A DNA stretch of 37,137 bases from a bacterium 1xD8-48 (GTDB lineage Bacteria; Bacillota; Clostridia; Lachnospirales; Lachnospiraceae): positions 1 to 37,137 of the forward strand of contig QZDS01000040.1 of NCBI GenBank assembly GCA_009917455.1, given 5' to 3'. Below are positions 7,269-15,135 of the stretch, one piece after another. The notes under the pieces were generated by a model. It made no database searches. It was given only the letters and a program-made list of their open reading frames with translations, and had not been told where the DNA came from. The position numbers and the translations under genes are program-made. Positions within the stretch are counted from its first letter, which is position 1. Each line of letters begins with the position of its first letter.

Positions 7269-9080
7269 TCACATAGGAAGCCGCATCTCTATCACAGTTC
7301 CCTTATCGCCGCTTTCCAGAATTTTTACAAAATATCCTTTTCCAAAGCGCAGATATATCCTCTCCGCAATATTTTTCAGCCCGATGCTCCCTCTTTCATT
7401 GTCTGGCGTTTCCGGGACGCGCATCTTATTGCTGCCTGAAAACTCCAGCTGTTCCCGCAGCGTTTTTAATCTTTCCTCCGGCATTCCTTTTCCGTTATCC
7501 CTGAATATCACGGAAATGGTATCTTCTTTCAGCTTTGTCACCCTAAGCTGGATTTTCAATTTTTCGTGATGTCCGCGATAGCCGTGCTCAATGCAGTTTT
7601 CCACAATCGGCTGAAATATCAGCGGCATAACAGGGACATCCAAAAGCGCTTCCTCCGCTTCATATGCATATTCAAATAATCCCTGAAAACGGACGTTCTG
7701 CAGCTTCACATAATTTTCCACATATTCCAGCTCCGTACGGACAGTATTTTCACTATCATCCTTTCCAAGGCTTGCGCGGAACATTTTCGCCAGAATCTTA
7801 ATCATTTCCGCCGCTTCCGCATCCCCCTTAACCAAAGCTTTCATACGAATGGATTCTAACGTGTTGTAGAGCATGTGGGGATTTATCTGTGTCCGAAGAG
7901 CCATTATCTTTGCGTCTTTTTGCCTGATTTCCGCCACGTACACATCGTTTATCAAAGTCTGGATTTTCTCAACCATATGATTATAGTGCTGAATCAACGT
8001 GCCGATTTCATCAGAGGTAGCTTCCGCTTCCACCCGGGCATATTCCCCGTCTCCCATGCGCTCGATTTTCCTCTGCAATTCTGTAATCGGCCTTAAAATC
8101 GTCCGGCTCAAAACCACGGACAGCCCGATAATCATCCAGACGGAAATGCCGATGGCAATCAGCGATACCGCTGTAATCCGGGAGGCCTTCGCCATTAAAT
8201 GAGCTCTTGGAATCACGGCCTCCACCATGATTTCTCCGTTTTGCGTGCTCTCACGCAGCACAAGATACTCCTTTTCATCCGGCGCAATCTCCTCCGGCCC
8301 TCTTATGACCTCCTGCCATGACCTGTACCCGCTAATCACATCTGAATCATAAAGCGCCGCCCCGTCGGATTTTCTGGCCGCCCGGATACGGATGTGGTAG
8401 TTGTTTCTGGTAATCTGAAATGTCTCGTTCATTTCCACCAGCTTTTCCGGATTCACATCAATCAGCAAAAGCCCAACCTCCCGACTGGTGTGGTCAAAAA
8501 TTCTGCGTCCCACCGTCACAGCAATGTCCTCGTGCTCCGTCTCATAATAATTCTTAAAATGCGCCGGCGTTACCATCAGCACGCTTTTTGCCCCGCCCTG
8601 CTTCTGCGCCTGTGTCAGCTCCTGTACCCACGCTTCCTCCTGCAGCCTTCTTTGATTCACAAGCTCACCCTTACTGTTATACTGGTAAAAAGAGCCGTTC
8701 CCCGCCAGAAACATAATATTTTCCACATCCGGGCTCATAAGGGAAACCCGCACAAGGAGCCTTCGCACCTGCAGACGGTTCTCCACCTCCTCATAAATCG
8801 AAGGCGCCTCCATTCTGCTGATATCCGCAAGCATATCGTTGTCCACAAGAAAAGCCTTGGTGATTCTGCCGTATTCGTCCATAAACCTGTCAATATTCGT
8901 GACAATCTGGGAACTGTATAAATGGGCAAGCTCCATGGATTCCTCTTCCATATTCTTTACGGAAAACCGGAAAATAAATATCGTGGTAATCAGAAGCGGA
9001 ATCAGACATGCCGCAAGATAACTGAGCAGCATCTTGTCCCTCAGCTTCGCATTCTTTAAAAAATCCATGATTTTCCTCAT
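7269..9080 (-). CDS. Membrane sensor histidine kinase (YesM-like)
   Basis: A 603-residue membrane kinase. TM1 (about 19-38) is followed by an extracellular Cache-like sensor of about 260 residues, TM2 (about 302-325), a HAMP domain (RPITELQRKIERMGDGEY), then the His_kinase domain with QINPHMLYNTLESIR, His402 being the phosphorylated residue, and an HATPase module (PLIFQPIVENCIEHG N-box and DNGKGMP). The family usually has PHFLYN; here Met replaces Phe. YesM/YesN pairs sense extracellular oligosaccharides or their binding protein. The ATG at 9080 is chosen because AAGGAG lies 6 nt before it; the GTG at 9095 is too far upstream and overlaps that ribosome site. A hairpin at 9170-9207 separates this gene from the binding-protein gene and may lower its expression. 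Confidence 0.93.
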   Translation of the reverse strand: MRKIMDFLKNAKLRDKMLLSYLAACLIPLLITTIFIFRFSVKNMEEESMELAHLYSSQIVTNIDRFMDEYGRITKAFLVDNDMLADISRMEAPSIYEEVENRLQVRRLLVRVSLMSPDVENIMFLAGNGSFYQYNSKGELVNQRRLQEEAWVQELTQAQKQGGAKSVLMVTPAHFKNYYETEHEDIAVTVGRRIFDHTSREVGLLLIDVNPEKLVEMNETFQITRNNYHIRIRAARKSDGAALYDSDVISGYRSWQEVIRGPEEIAPDEKEYLVLRESTQNGEIMVEAVIPRAHLMAKASRITAVSLIAIGISVWMIIGLSVVLSRTILRPITELQRKIERMGDGEYARVEAEATSDEIGTLIQHYNHMVEKIQTLINDVYVAEIRQKDAKIMALRTQINPHMLYNTLESIRMKALVKGDAEAAEMIKILAKMFRASLGKDDSENTVRTELEYVENYVKLQNVRFQGLFEYAYEAEEALLDVPVMPLIFQPIVENCIEHGYRGHHEKLKIQLRVTKLKEDTISVIFRDNGKGMPEERLKTLREQLEFSGSNKMRVPETPDNERGSIGLKNIAERIYLRFGKGYFVKILESGDKGTVIEMRLPM

Positions 9081-9169
9081 ATACGGCTCCTTCACTTTAA
9101 TGCCCTGCGATATCCTTTAGATGGATTTTTGCGCAGCATTCAGATTTTGTAAACCGGTTCTTTCTGCGG

Positions 9170-9207
9170 AAAAAGTCCCGGAAAAGAAACTGCGCGTTTC
9201 TCCCCGG
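9170..9207 (-). terminator. Intercistronic hairpin with U-tract (attenuating terminator)
   Basis: Minus-strand CCGGGGAGAAAC pairs with GTTTCTTTTCCGG through a GCGCA loop, giving 12 bp with several GU pairs and one bulge, and is followed by GAC then five U. It lies 15 bp after the binding-protein stop codon. No clear promoter was found for the sensor kinase, so partial read-through is likely: high binding protein, low kinase and regulator. Confidence 0.65.
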
Positions 9208-9221
9208 AACTTAAGTTTGCT

Positions 9222-10847
9222 TTACTTCGCGACAGATGCGTACCACTCTCTCGCAAGCTTCGTTACTTCCTCACCGCCGGTTGCATACCATTTTTCTACA
9301 AACTCATCGAATTTGTCAATGGAATATTCTCCGGTAATAATTTTCGTTGCATATTCGACAAAAAGCGTTCTGTTATTGATATCAGGATAATCCGCATAAA
9401 TAGAGGAAGGAATCCCGTCTCCCGCCATCGGCCTTACATACTTCTGGCTTTCCTGCAAATTGTTGATTGCCTGCGAAATCGCCCAGTCTCTTTCGGAATT
9501 TTTCTGACTTTCAAGAAGCTGTACCTGGAAGTCAACGGTCGCAATACCGTTCCAGGGTTCAAGCACCAGCTTCTGCATGGTGGCCTTGTCGTCCGGCTTG
9601 CGGCTTAGAACTCCGTCTGTCATTTCGCTGTGCATTCCCTCCACGCCGGTATACATGGTGTTCCACAGTTCCGTGTCGGCATAGGCATTTAAAACCTTCA
9701 TGATATTCTGAATTTTCTGCTCGTCATCCGTGTTGGCAACTGCAAATTGGATGCCATTTATTCTTCTCGCCGTGTAAAAGCCTTCATATCCCGGCGCGGA
9801 AATAGCAGGCAATATTGCAATTTCAGGTTCTGTTCCCGTCGCGTCTTTAATCGTCTCCGCCGTGTTGTAGCACTCCTGAGGAATATGTTCCCAAATCCCC
9901 ACCTTGTCGGAATTGATTTTTCCGTCCCATGCCGCCTTGTCGTTTAACAGCGTCTCGGGGTCAAGCAGACCTTCCGCATACAGCGCCGCAATCCATTCCA
10001 GCGCGTCTCTCATGTTCTGTGTTACCCCTGCATAGGTCAGCTCTCCGTCATAAATATCCCACTGGGGATATCCCTCCCACATGGCAAGTCCGTACATGCC
10101 AAAAAGCTGGTTCATCCATCTTGCTTCCGCCCGTCCGCCGGTTGGAATTTCATCCGCAATACCGTTCCCGTTAGGGTCGTCGTTTTTAAACGCCCGCAGG
10201 ACCTCCACGAATTCCTCCTAGGTAGCAGGCATGGAAAGCCCCAGATTATCCAGCCAGTCCTTCCGAATCATGGGACAGTTCCTTCCATAATTAATCACGT
10301 TGGGAATCGTATAAATTCTTCCCTCCCCGCTGGGGTCATTTGCCCGCATGGCGTCCCATATCTCCTGCGGAACAGCATTCCACAGATTGGGCGCATACTC
10401 GGGAAGTAAATCCGTCAAATCAAGGAGCGCGCCGCTGGCAATCAAATCCGCTTCCATACCATTCACCGGAGTAAACATATCCGGCATCTCCCCTGCCGCA
10501 ATCCTTAAGTTTAACTGCTCCTGATAGGTCGTCCCGCCGTTCCACTCCACATAGGGCTGAATGATACCGACGCCGATTAAGTCCTTATAAAACTGCCAGG
10601 TTTCGCTTCCCTTTTCCACCGCCAGGTAGCCTTCGTTCACACCCCAGATTTCCACGTCGCCGCTATCCGCCGCACCGCCTGTTTCCCCGGCATCTCCTGC
10701 GGACGCGTCCGCGCTCTGGCTTTCACCGGCCTGCGCGCCTTCCGCCTGATTTTCCCCTCCGGCGTCATTCTTTGCGCCGCAGCCGAAAAGCGTGGACACC
10801 GCCAGCACACCGGCACATAAACCTGCAATTAACTGTTTTCTTTTCAT
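9222..10847 (-). pseudogene. Carbohydrate ABC transporter solute-binding lipoprotein interrupted by an in-frame TAG
   Basis: Two adjacent open stretches in the same frame make one 541-codon gene broken only by TAG at 10218-10220. The first 209 residues have a lipoprotein signal peptide (AVSTLFGC, Cys23 lipidated) and an N-lobe; reading continues with EEFVEVLRAFKNDDPNGNGIADEIP, a calcium-loop-like motif of this family, to residue 541. The intact family (LipO/YtcQ-like) is about 540 residues and usually has a Trp at this spot (PATWEEF), so TGG to TAG is the simplest explanation. The change leaves TAGGAGG five bases before an in-frame GTG (10208), so the second half could be re-initiated, but it would lack a signal peptide. 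Most likely a recent pseudogene, an assembly error, or a suppressed codon. It lies 36 bp after the second permease gene. Confidence 0.85.
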
Positions 10848-10883
10848 GATGAATCCTCCTCGTCTTTTATATGTTTATATTCC

Positions 10884-11774
10884 TTAACCTTTTACGCTTC
10901 CCAGCATGGCTCCCTTTTCAAAATATTTCTGGATAAAGGGATAGATTGCAATAATGGGCAGAATGGCAAATACCACAATCGCCGCTTTTAAGGAACGGTC
11001 CGTATAATTTACATTTGCCTTGACGGCCAGAGTCTGAAGCTCCGTTCCCTCGTTGATAAACTGCCGCACCTTCATCTGCAGGGGATAAAGCCTTGTGTCC
11101 TGAATAAAGTAGAGCGGGTGCTGGTACTGATTCCAGAATACCACGCCGTAAAACAATCCGATTGTGGCAATAATTGCCTTTGAGGACGGCAGAACAATTT
11201 TAAACAGCGTTCGGAAAGGTCCGCATCCGTCAATCATGGCGGATTCCTCAATCTCCTTTGAAAACTGCATGAAAAAGGTTCGCATGACCGCCAGATTGTA
11301 CGCGCTTAAAATATGCGGCAGCACAAGCACCAGAGGGTTATTGTACAGCCCGATAGCGCGCATGGTGATAAAATATGGGACAATAGGCGCTTTAAAAATC
11401 ATGGTGATAATCACGCCCACCATAATAATGTGGGAGAGCTTAAACTCCTTTTTTGACAGGGGATACGCCATTGTTGCGGTAATCAATAATGCCAGAACCG
11501 TTCCGACTGCCGTGGAGGCAAGGGTAATTCCCGCAGAGCGCCACATATCGCTCCTTGCAAAAATACATTTCCAGGACGCCAGTGTAAATTCAACCGGAAG
11601 CAGCGTGACCGCATTCATATTTACCGCATTTTTGGAGCTGAAAGACAGTGACAGTACCGACAAAAGCGGAACAAGCGCCACAACGGCAATGATGCAAAGC
11701 GCCGTCATAATTACAAGCCCGAAAACTCTGTCCCCTAAAGCCGCTTTTCTTTTTCCTGTTTTCATACCTACCAT
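10884..11774 (-). CDS. Carbohydrate ABC transporter permease (YtcP/LplC-like)
   Basis: A 296-residue inner-membrane permease with six predicted membrane segments, beginning VIMTALCIIAVVALVPLLSVLSLSF. It has the CUT1 permease loop EIEESAMIDGCGPFRTLFKIVLP, the EAA-like motif contacting the ATPase. The C-terminal EKGAMLGSVKG ending is typical of YtcP-type permeases. It imports complex oligosaccharides together with the adjacent permease and the binding protein. No ATPase gene is present in the window; these systems commonly share an MsmX-type ATPase encoded elsewhere. The start overlaps the upstream permease stop by 7 bp (11768-11774), implying translational coupling; a second ATG at 11765 is an alternative. 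Confidence 0.93.
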   Translation of the reverse strand: MVGMKTGKRKAALGDRVFGLVIMTALCIIAVVALVPLLSVLSLSFSSKNAVNMNAVTLLPVEFTLASWKCIFARSDMWRSAGITLASTAVGTVLALLITATMAYPLSKKEFKLSHIIMVGVIITMIFKAPIVPYFITMRAIGLYNNPLVLVLPHILSAYNLAVMRTFFMQFSKEIEESAMIDGCGPFRTLFKIVLPSSKAIIATIGLFYGVVFWNQYQHPLYFIQDTRLYPLQMKVRQFINEGTELQTLAVKANVNYTDRSLKAAIVVFAILPIIAIYPFIQKYFEKGAMLGSVKG

Positions 11775-12718
11775 AACCCCCCGTCTTCTGAAATTTTCCT
11801 GGACAAGTTATTGAAAAACACAACCAGCACAAGCCCGATTACCGACTGGAACAGCCCCACCGCCGTAGTAATGCTGTACTGCGCCTGTAAAATGCCGACT
11901 CGGTAAACATAAGTATCGAAAATATCCCCGGTGCTGTAGGTCATAGGTGTGAGCAGGCTGAATACGTGCTCGAATCCCAAATCCATAAAGCTTCCGATGT
12001 TCAGTAAAAGCAATGTGACGATGGTCGGGATAAGCAGCGGAAACGTGATTTTCGTCATTCTCTGCCATCTGCTGGCCCCGTCAATCTGTGCTGCCTCGTA
12101 AAGCGACTGGTCAATACCGCTGATTGCCGCGATATAAACCACCGTTCCCCACCCCGCTTCTTTCCAGATGGAGGAAATCACATAGACCAGCCGGAAATAT
12201 TTGGACTGCTGCATAATGAGTATGGGCTGCATTCCCATCATTCCTCTTATCTGATTAAAAATACCGTTTGCCCCGAAAAAGTCAAACACCAGCTCCGCCA
12301 CGATAATCCATGACAGAAAGTAGGGAATGTAAACTGCCGTCTGAATGGACTTCTTTAATTTTTCCCGCCGCACCTCGTTCATCATCAGTGCCAGCGCAAT
12401 CGGAATTGGGAATACAAAAATAATCTTATACGCTCCCAGTACCAGCGTGTTTACAAATATCTTTTTAAAATCGGCGTATGTAAACAACTGGATAAAATTT
12501 TTAAGCCCTACCCATTTGCTCCCCAAAATCCCCTCGTATACGGAATAATCCTGAAAAGCAATTACACTTCCAAGCATGGGAATATACTTAAATACAATCA
12601 TGTAAACGACCCCCGGAAGAACCATCACATAATAGGGCCAATATTTACGGAAATTTGCCCCAAGGCTTCTCTGGCTCGCCGGAAGCGCCGAAAGCCGGGC
12701 ATTTTTGTCTGCTTTCAT
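11768..12718 (-). CDS. Carbohydrate ABC transporter permease (YteP/LplB-like)
   Basis: A 316-residue permease. After a short cytoplasmic N-terminus come YYVMVLPGVVYMIVFKYIPM and further membrane segments. The EAA-like loop is QSLYEAAQIDGASRWQRMTKITFPLL, and TYSTGDIFDTYVYRVGI is a signature of the LplB/YteP branch. It pairs with the downstream permease to form the channel. The ATG at 12718 follows AGGAGGGGGAG with good spacing, while a longer reading to 12745 has no ribosome site. It is the first intact gene of the sugar operon; the relic hydrolase 88 bp upstream may be part of the same transcript because I see no promoter or terminator in the gap. Confidence 0.93.
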   Translation of the reverse strand: MKADKNARLSALPASQRSLGANFRKYWPYYVMVLPGVVYMIVFKYIPMLGSVIAFQDYSVYEGILGSKWVGLKNFIQLFTYADFKKIFVNTLVLGAYKIIFVFPIPIALALMMNEVRREKLKKSIQTAVYIPYFLSWIIVAELVFDFFGANGIFNQIRGMMGMQPILIMQQSKYFRLVYVISSIWKEAGWGTVVYIAAISGIDQSLYEAAQIDGASRWQRMTKITFPLLIPTIVTLLLLNIGSFMDLGFEHVFSLLTPMTYSTGDIFDTYVYRVGILQAQYSITTAVGLFQSVIGLVLVVFFNNLSRKISEDGGLW

Positions 12719-12806
12719 TCTCCCCCTCCTTCTCCTGTTCTGCACTTATTTTCCCAGATTCCCGGCAGCTTCTCAATGGACGCATTTAAGACCTTACAGG
12801 GTCATT

Positions 12807-13985
12807 TTATAGATATCTGAGAATTTTAAGCTGCACCTTCTTATAGTCCGTTTCCCATATGCCATAATTTCCGGGAAGATAAACGGAAGGCAGTCTTTGC
12901 TCTTTCTTATTGCCCGGAAACACCTTATTATACAGATTGGATACCACCTGAATTTCCAGCTCGTTCCTTCCCTCCCGCAAAAGCCCTGTCAGCTCCAGAG
13001 CCTGTTGCTTCTCCCCCCTTCTGCCCACCTTTTTTCGGCTCTCCGGACAGCTTTTTGTCAATATTCCATACCTCCTTTATTTTGCGAAAACCGCTCCGCA
13101 GAAAAGAAAGCTCCCCTTCTTTATCAGGACAAAATTCTTCAAGTGTGAGTCTATGCAAAATTACCGGGCAGAAAGATTCACTGAAAAGCGATTGTAACGG
13201 TTCAGATTCTCTTTCGCCAGACATACACAGGATTACCATTTCATCCTCTTCCAGAAATATACTTCCCCATACATATCCCGTCCCGGCATCGTAATAAAAA
13301 GCCTCCGTCTCCATCCCTCCGCTCCACGGATTACACCGGCGAACATTGCCCCTGCCCTTTAAACCGACTCGGATTTTTTTCCTGCTGACTGCACCGGGCC
13401 TTTCATAGCTTCCTTTTACCGTTCCCTTACGATAAACGGCGCTGCAGGCGGTTTCGTCCTTATTGGGACTTTCGGGAGAATATTCCACCCGGTTATAGCC
13501 GTAAAGAATAAAATAAGTTTCTTCCTCCGCCCGGCGCACCGCCGTTGCAATATCCATGCTTCCTTCAAGAAAAATTTCGGGAAGAACTCCTTTTTTCTGC
13601 AGCATATCAGGAATTTTACGCAGGTCTTTTACATGCCAGATTCCTGACATCCGCCAGACCTCCTCCCTTATATCAGTCCACTTAAGGCGCTTTTTAGGGC
13701 TGTTCCATTCTCCGTAAAAAAGGCATATCCCGGCCATTGAGTTCCCGGAATATTTCCGTTCTCTGACAACACACCCCAATACCCGCCCGAATACGACGCT
13801 CCGTGCAACACCTGGGCATTCATCCCCGCCATAAGGCTTCTCTTTATCCACCAGAACAAATCCTCATAATCCTGTCCATAGCTGTTCCCGAACTCTGCCG
13901 CACATTCGAAGGAATATCTGTTTTTGGGACGAGCCGATGCCTCCAAATTCTCCCACAGGGGCAATTTGCCGTTTCTTTTATCCAT
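12807..13985 (-). pseudogene. Decayed glycoside hydrolase with internal deletions and frame changes
   Basis: Three blocks that read like parts of one large glycoside hydrolase lie in order. Block 1 (13985-13668) has FECAAEFGNSYGQDYEDLFWW and GTQWPGYAFF, typical of the catalytic barrel of GH106-like enzymes. Block 2 (about 13655-13010, other frame) has MSGIWHVKDLRKIPDML, FILYGYNRVEYSPE and EEDEMVILCMSGE, a post-barrel region. Block 3 (about 13040-12807, same frame as block 1) has LTGLLREGRNELEIQVVSNLYNKVF, the end of a jelly-roll domain. Expected sequence is missing before block 1 and between blocks, so at least two internal deletions and a 5' loss are inferred. It still has a ribosome site (AAGGAAGG) before the ATG. 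Presumably a former partner of the downstream sugar transporter. Confidence 0.8.
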
Positions 13986-14165
13986 TCATATATCCTTCCT
14001 TTTCTGCATAGATTTCACTGGTAAAGCCGTCTGAAACTGACAGCTCTTACAAATGCTGATAAAGATAATTGTCTCTGATGGATTCTCATGACACAACAGG
14101 GAAATTAAAGGACTTGGCGGGAGATTTTTAAGATATTGGGAACAGCATTGAAAAAACAGGTCGTG
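13986..14165. other. Intergenic region with no convincing gene
   Basis: Between the hydrolase relic and the Uma2 terminator. The only open frame here is a low-complexity reading that runs through the terminator hairpin and has no ribosome site. No convincing -35/-10 pair for the sugar operon was found; a regulator-dependent promoter with a poor -35 cannot be excluded. Confidence 0.5.
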
Positions 14166-14196
14166 AAAAACCGCTACCTGGCAACGCAGATAGCGG
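14166..14196 (-). terminator. Terminator of the Uma2-family gene
   Basis: Minus-strand 10-bp stem CCGCTATCTG/CAGGTAGCGG (one GU pair) with a CGTTGC loop, followed directly by five U residues. It is 62 bp after the stop codon at 14259. This is the strongest terminator in the window. Confidence 0.88.
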
Positions 14197-14258
14197 ATAT
14201 TGCAATATAGCACTATGAATGGTTTTATCTGTGGAAGAAGCCTGAGACAAGGAGAAAT

Positions 14259-14804
14259 TCAGTTGAGCATTTCTGCAATGCGAACCGTTAAATCTTCATA
14301 AATACCTGATGTAATTTTGTCATCAAAGGGAAAAATCACCGGCGCAGCATCTTCTTCAAAGCAATATATAGTAGTACGCTTCTTTTCAGGGTCAACAATC
14401 CAATATTCCCTCACCCCTGAATTCAGATATAATATCATTTTCGTAGAGTAATCCATCCTACGGCTGGATGGTGAAACAACTTCTATAACAAAATCCGGCG
14501 CTCCGGCGCATCCGTGGTCATTCAACTTACTTTTATCACAGATAACCGAAATATCCGGTTCAACATAGGTTTCTTCATCTGCATTCAGAAATACCGCAAA
14601 AGGAGCCGGATAAATTTCGCACTTTCGTCCTTTTGTTTTTATATATCGGCCAATATGCTGTGTGAGCTCTGAAATCAGCTTCTGATGTACTCTTGTCGGA
14701 GGCGCCATCATATGCATCTGACCACTAATCAGTTCTGCTCTTTGTCCCTCTGGAAGCGTATAAATATGCTCAATTGTATAAATTTTTTCATGTTGCAGAG
14801 CCAT
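14259..14804 (-). CDS. Uma2-family (DUF820) PD-(D/E)XK-like endonuclease protein
   Basis: A 181-residue protein that matches the Uma2/DUF820 family, a restriction-endonuclease-like fold. Seen motifs are AELISGQMHMMAPPTRVHQ (N-terminal Glu), VEPDISVICD, the core PDFVIEVVSPSSR with the E-x-V catalytic strand, then a Lys-containing DYSTKMILYLNSGVREYWIVDPE helix-strand. These supply the E, D and E-x-K positions expected of a nuclease. The biological role of the family is unsettled; many copies are dispersed in cyanobacteria and Firmicutes, and some are linked to transposons. Here it stands alone, with its own promoter (14849-14877) and terminator, and no transposase nearby. The start at 14804 has a GGAAAGGGAAAAG ribosome site. 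Confidence 0.88.
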   Translation of the reverse strand: MALQHEKIYTIEHIYTLPEGQRAELISGQMHMMAPPTRVHQKLISELTQHIGRYIKTKGRKCEIYPAPFAVFLNADEETYVEPDISVICDKSKLNDHGCAGAPDFVIEVVSPSSRRMDYSTKMILYLNSGVREYWIVDPEKKRTTIYCFEEDAAPVIFPFDDKITSGIYEDLTVRIAEMLN

Positions 14805-14848
14805 GCTTTTCCCTTTCCTGTCTCATTTCATCAATATATTGTAAAATA

Positions 14849-14877
14849 ATTATATCTGTATATAAACATATTTACAA
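14849..14877 (-). promoter_or_regulatory. Vegetative promoter of the Uma2-family gene
   Basis: Minus-strand TTGTAA (14872-14877), exactly 17 bp, then a perfect TATAAT (14849-14854). Transcription would begin near 14842, leaving a 38-nt leader. It separates this gene from the long operon that ends just upstream at 14923. Confidence 0.82.
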
Positions 14878-14922
14878 TGGCATATTTTCGATTTCAAAGA
14901 ATATTACCGGCTAAGAGATACT

Positions 14923-15060
14923 CTATTCACCGTATTCTCCTACCAATTCTTCTCGTATCCTTTTTCCAGCCGTCCTCCTGTAAACCAAACTCACAACAAA
15001 CAAAGCAACCGAGAGTACCACCATACCTATTCCAGCAACAATTACCACAATCCCATTCAT
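14923..15060 (-). CDS. 45-residue single-pass membrane peptide
   Basis: A short ORF of 46 codons including the TAG stop. The product starts MNGIVVIVAGIGMVVLSVAL, continues as one hydrophobic helix to about residue 26, then has a basic stretch (YRRTAGKRIREEL) and an acidic end (VGEYGE). This is a classic small membrane protein with the positive end probably in the cytoplasm. A weak GGGGA ribosome site precedes the ATG. It starts 75 bp after the Ser/Thr kinase stop, in the same direction, and appears to be the last gene of the long operon. It resembles no family I can name. Its position suggests a small accessory or modulator of the kinase or of the envelope machinery (inference). Confidence 0.6.
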   Translation of the reverse strand: MNGIVVIVAGIGMVVLSVALFVVSLVYRRTAGKRIREELVGEYGE

Positions 15061-15135
15061 CAAGATTCCCCGCTTTCTTCAAACATCTGTTAATCACTCT
15101 TCCCTGACATCATACCATCTGCTCTATTTACAGAG

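Noticed and set aside
10218..10220. TAG in the binding protein as a recoded pyrrolysine or read-through codon
   Set aside because: The expected residue is Trp, there is no pyrrolysine gene in view, and this protein class has no known use of recoding.
13986..14213. 75-codon minus-strand open frame before the hydrolase relic
   Set aside because: It runs through a strong terminator hairpin, lacks a ribosome site and has a Cys/Ser-rich composition unlike real proteins.
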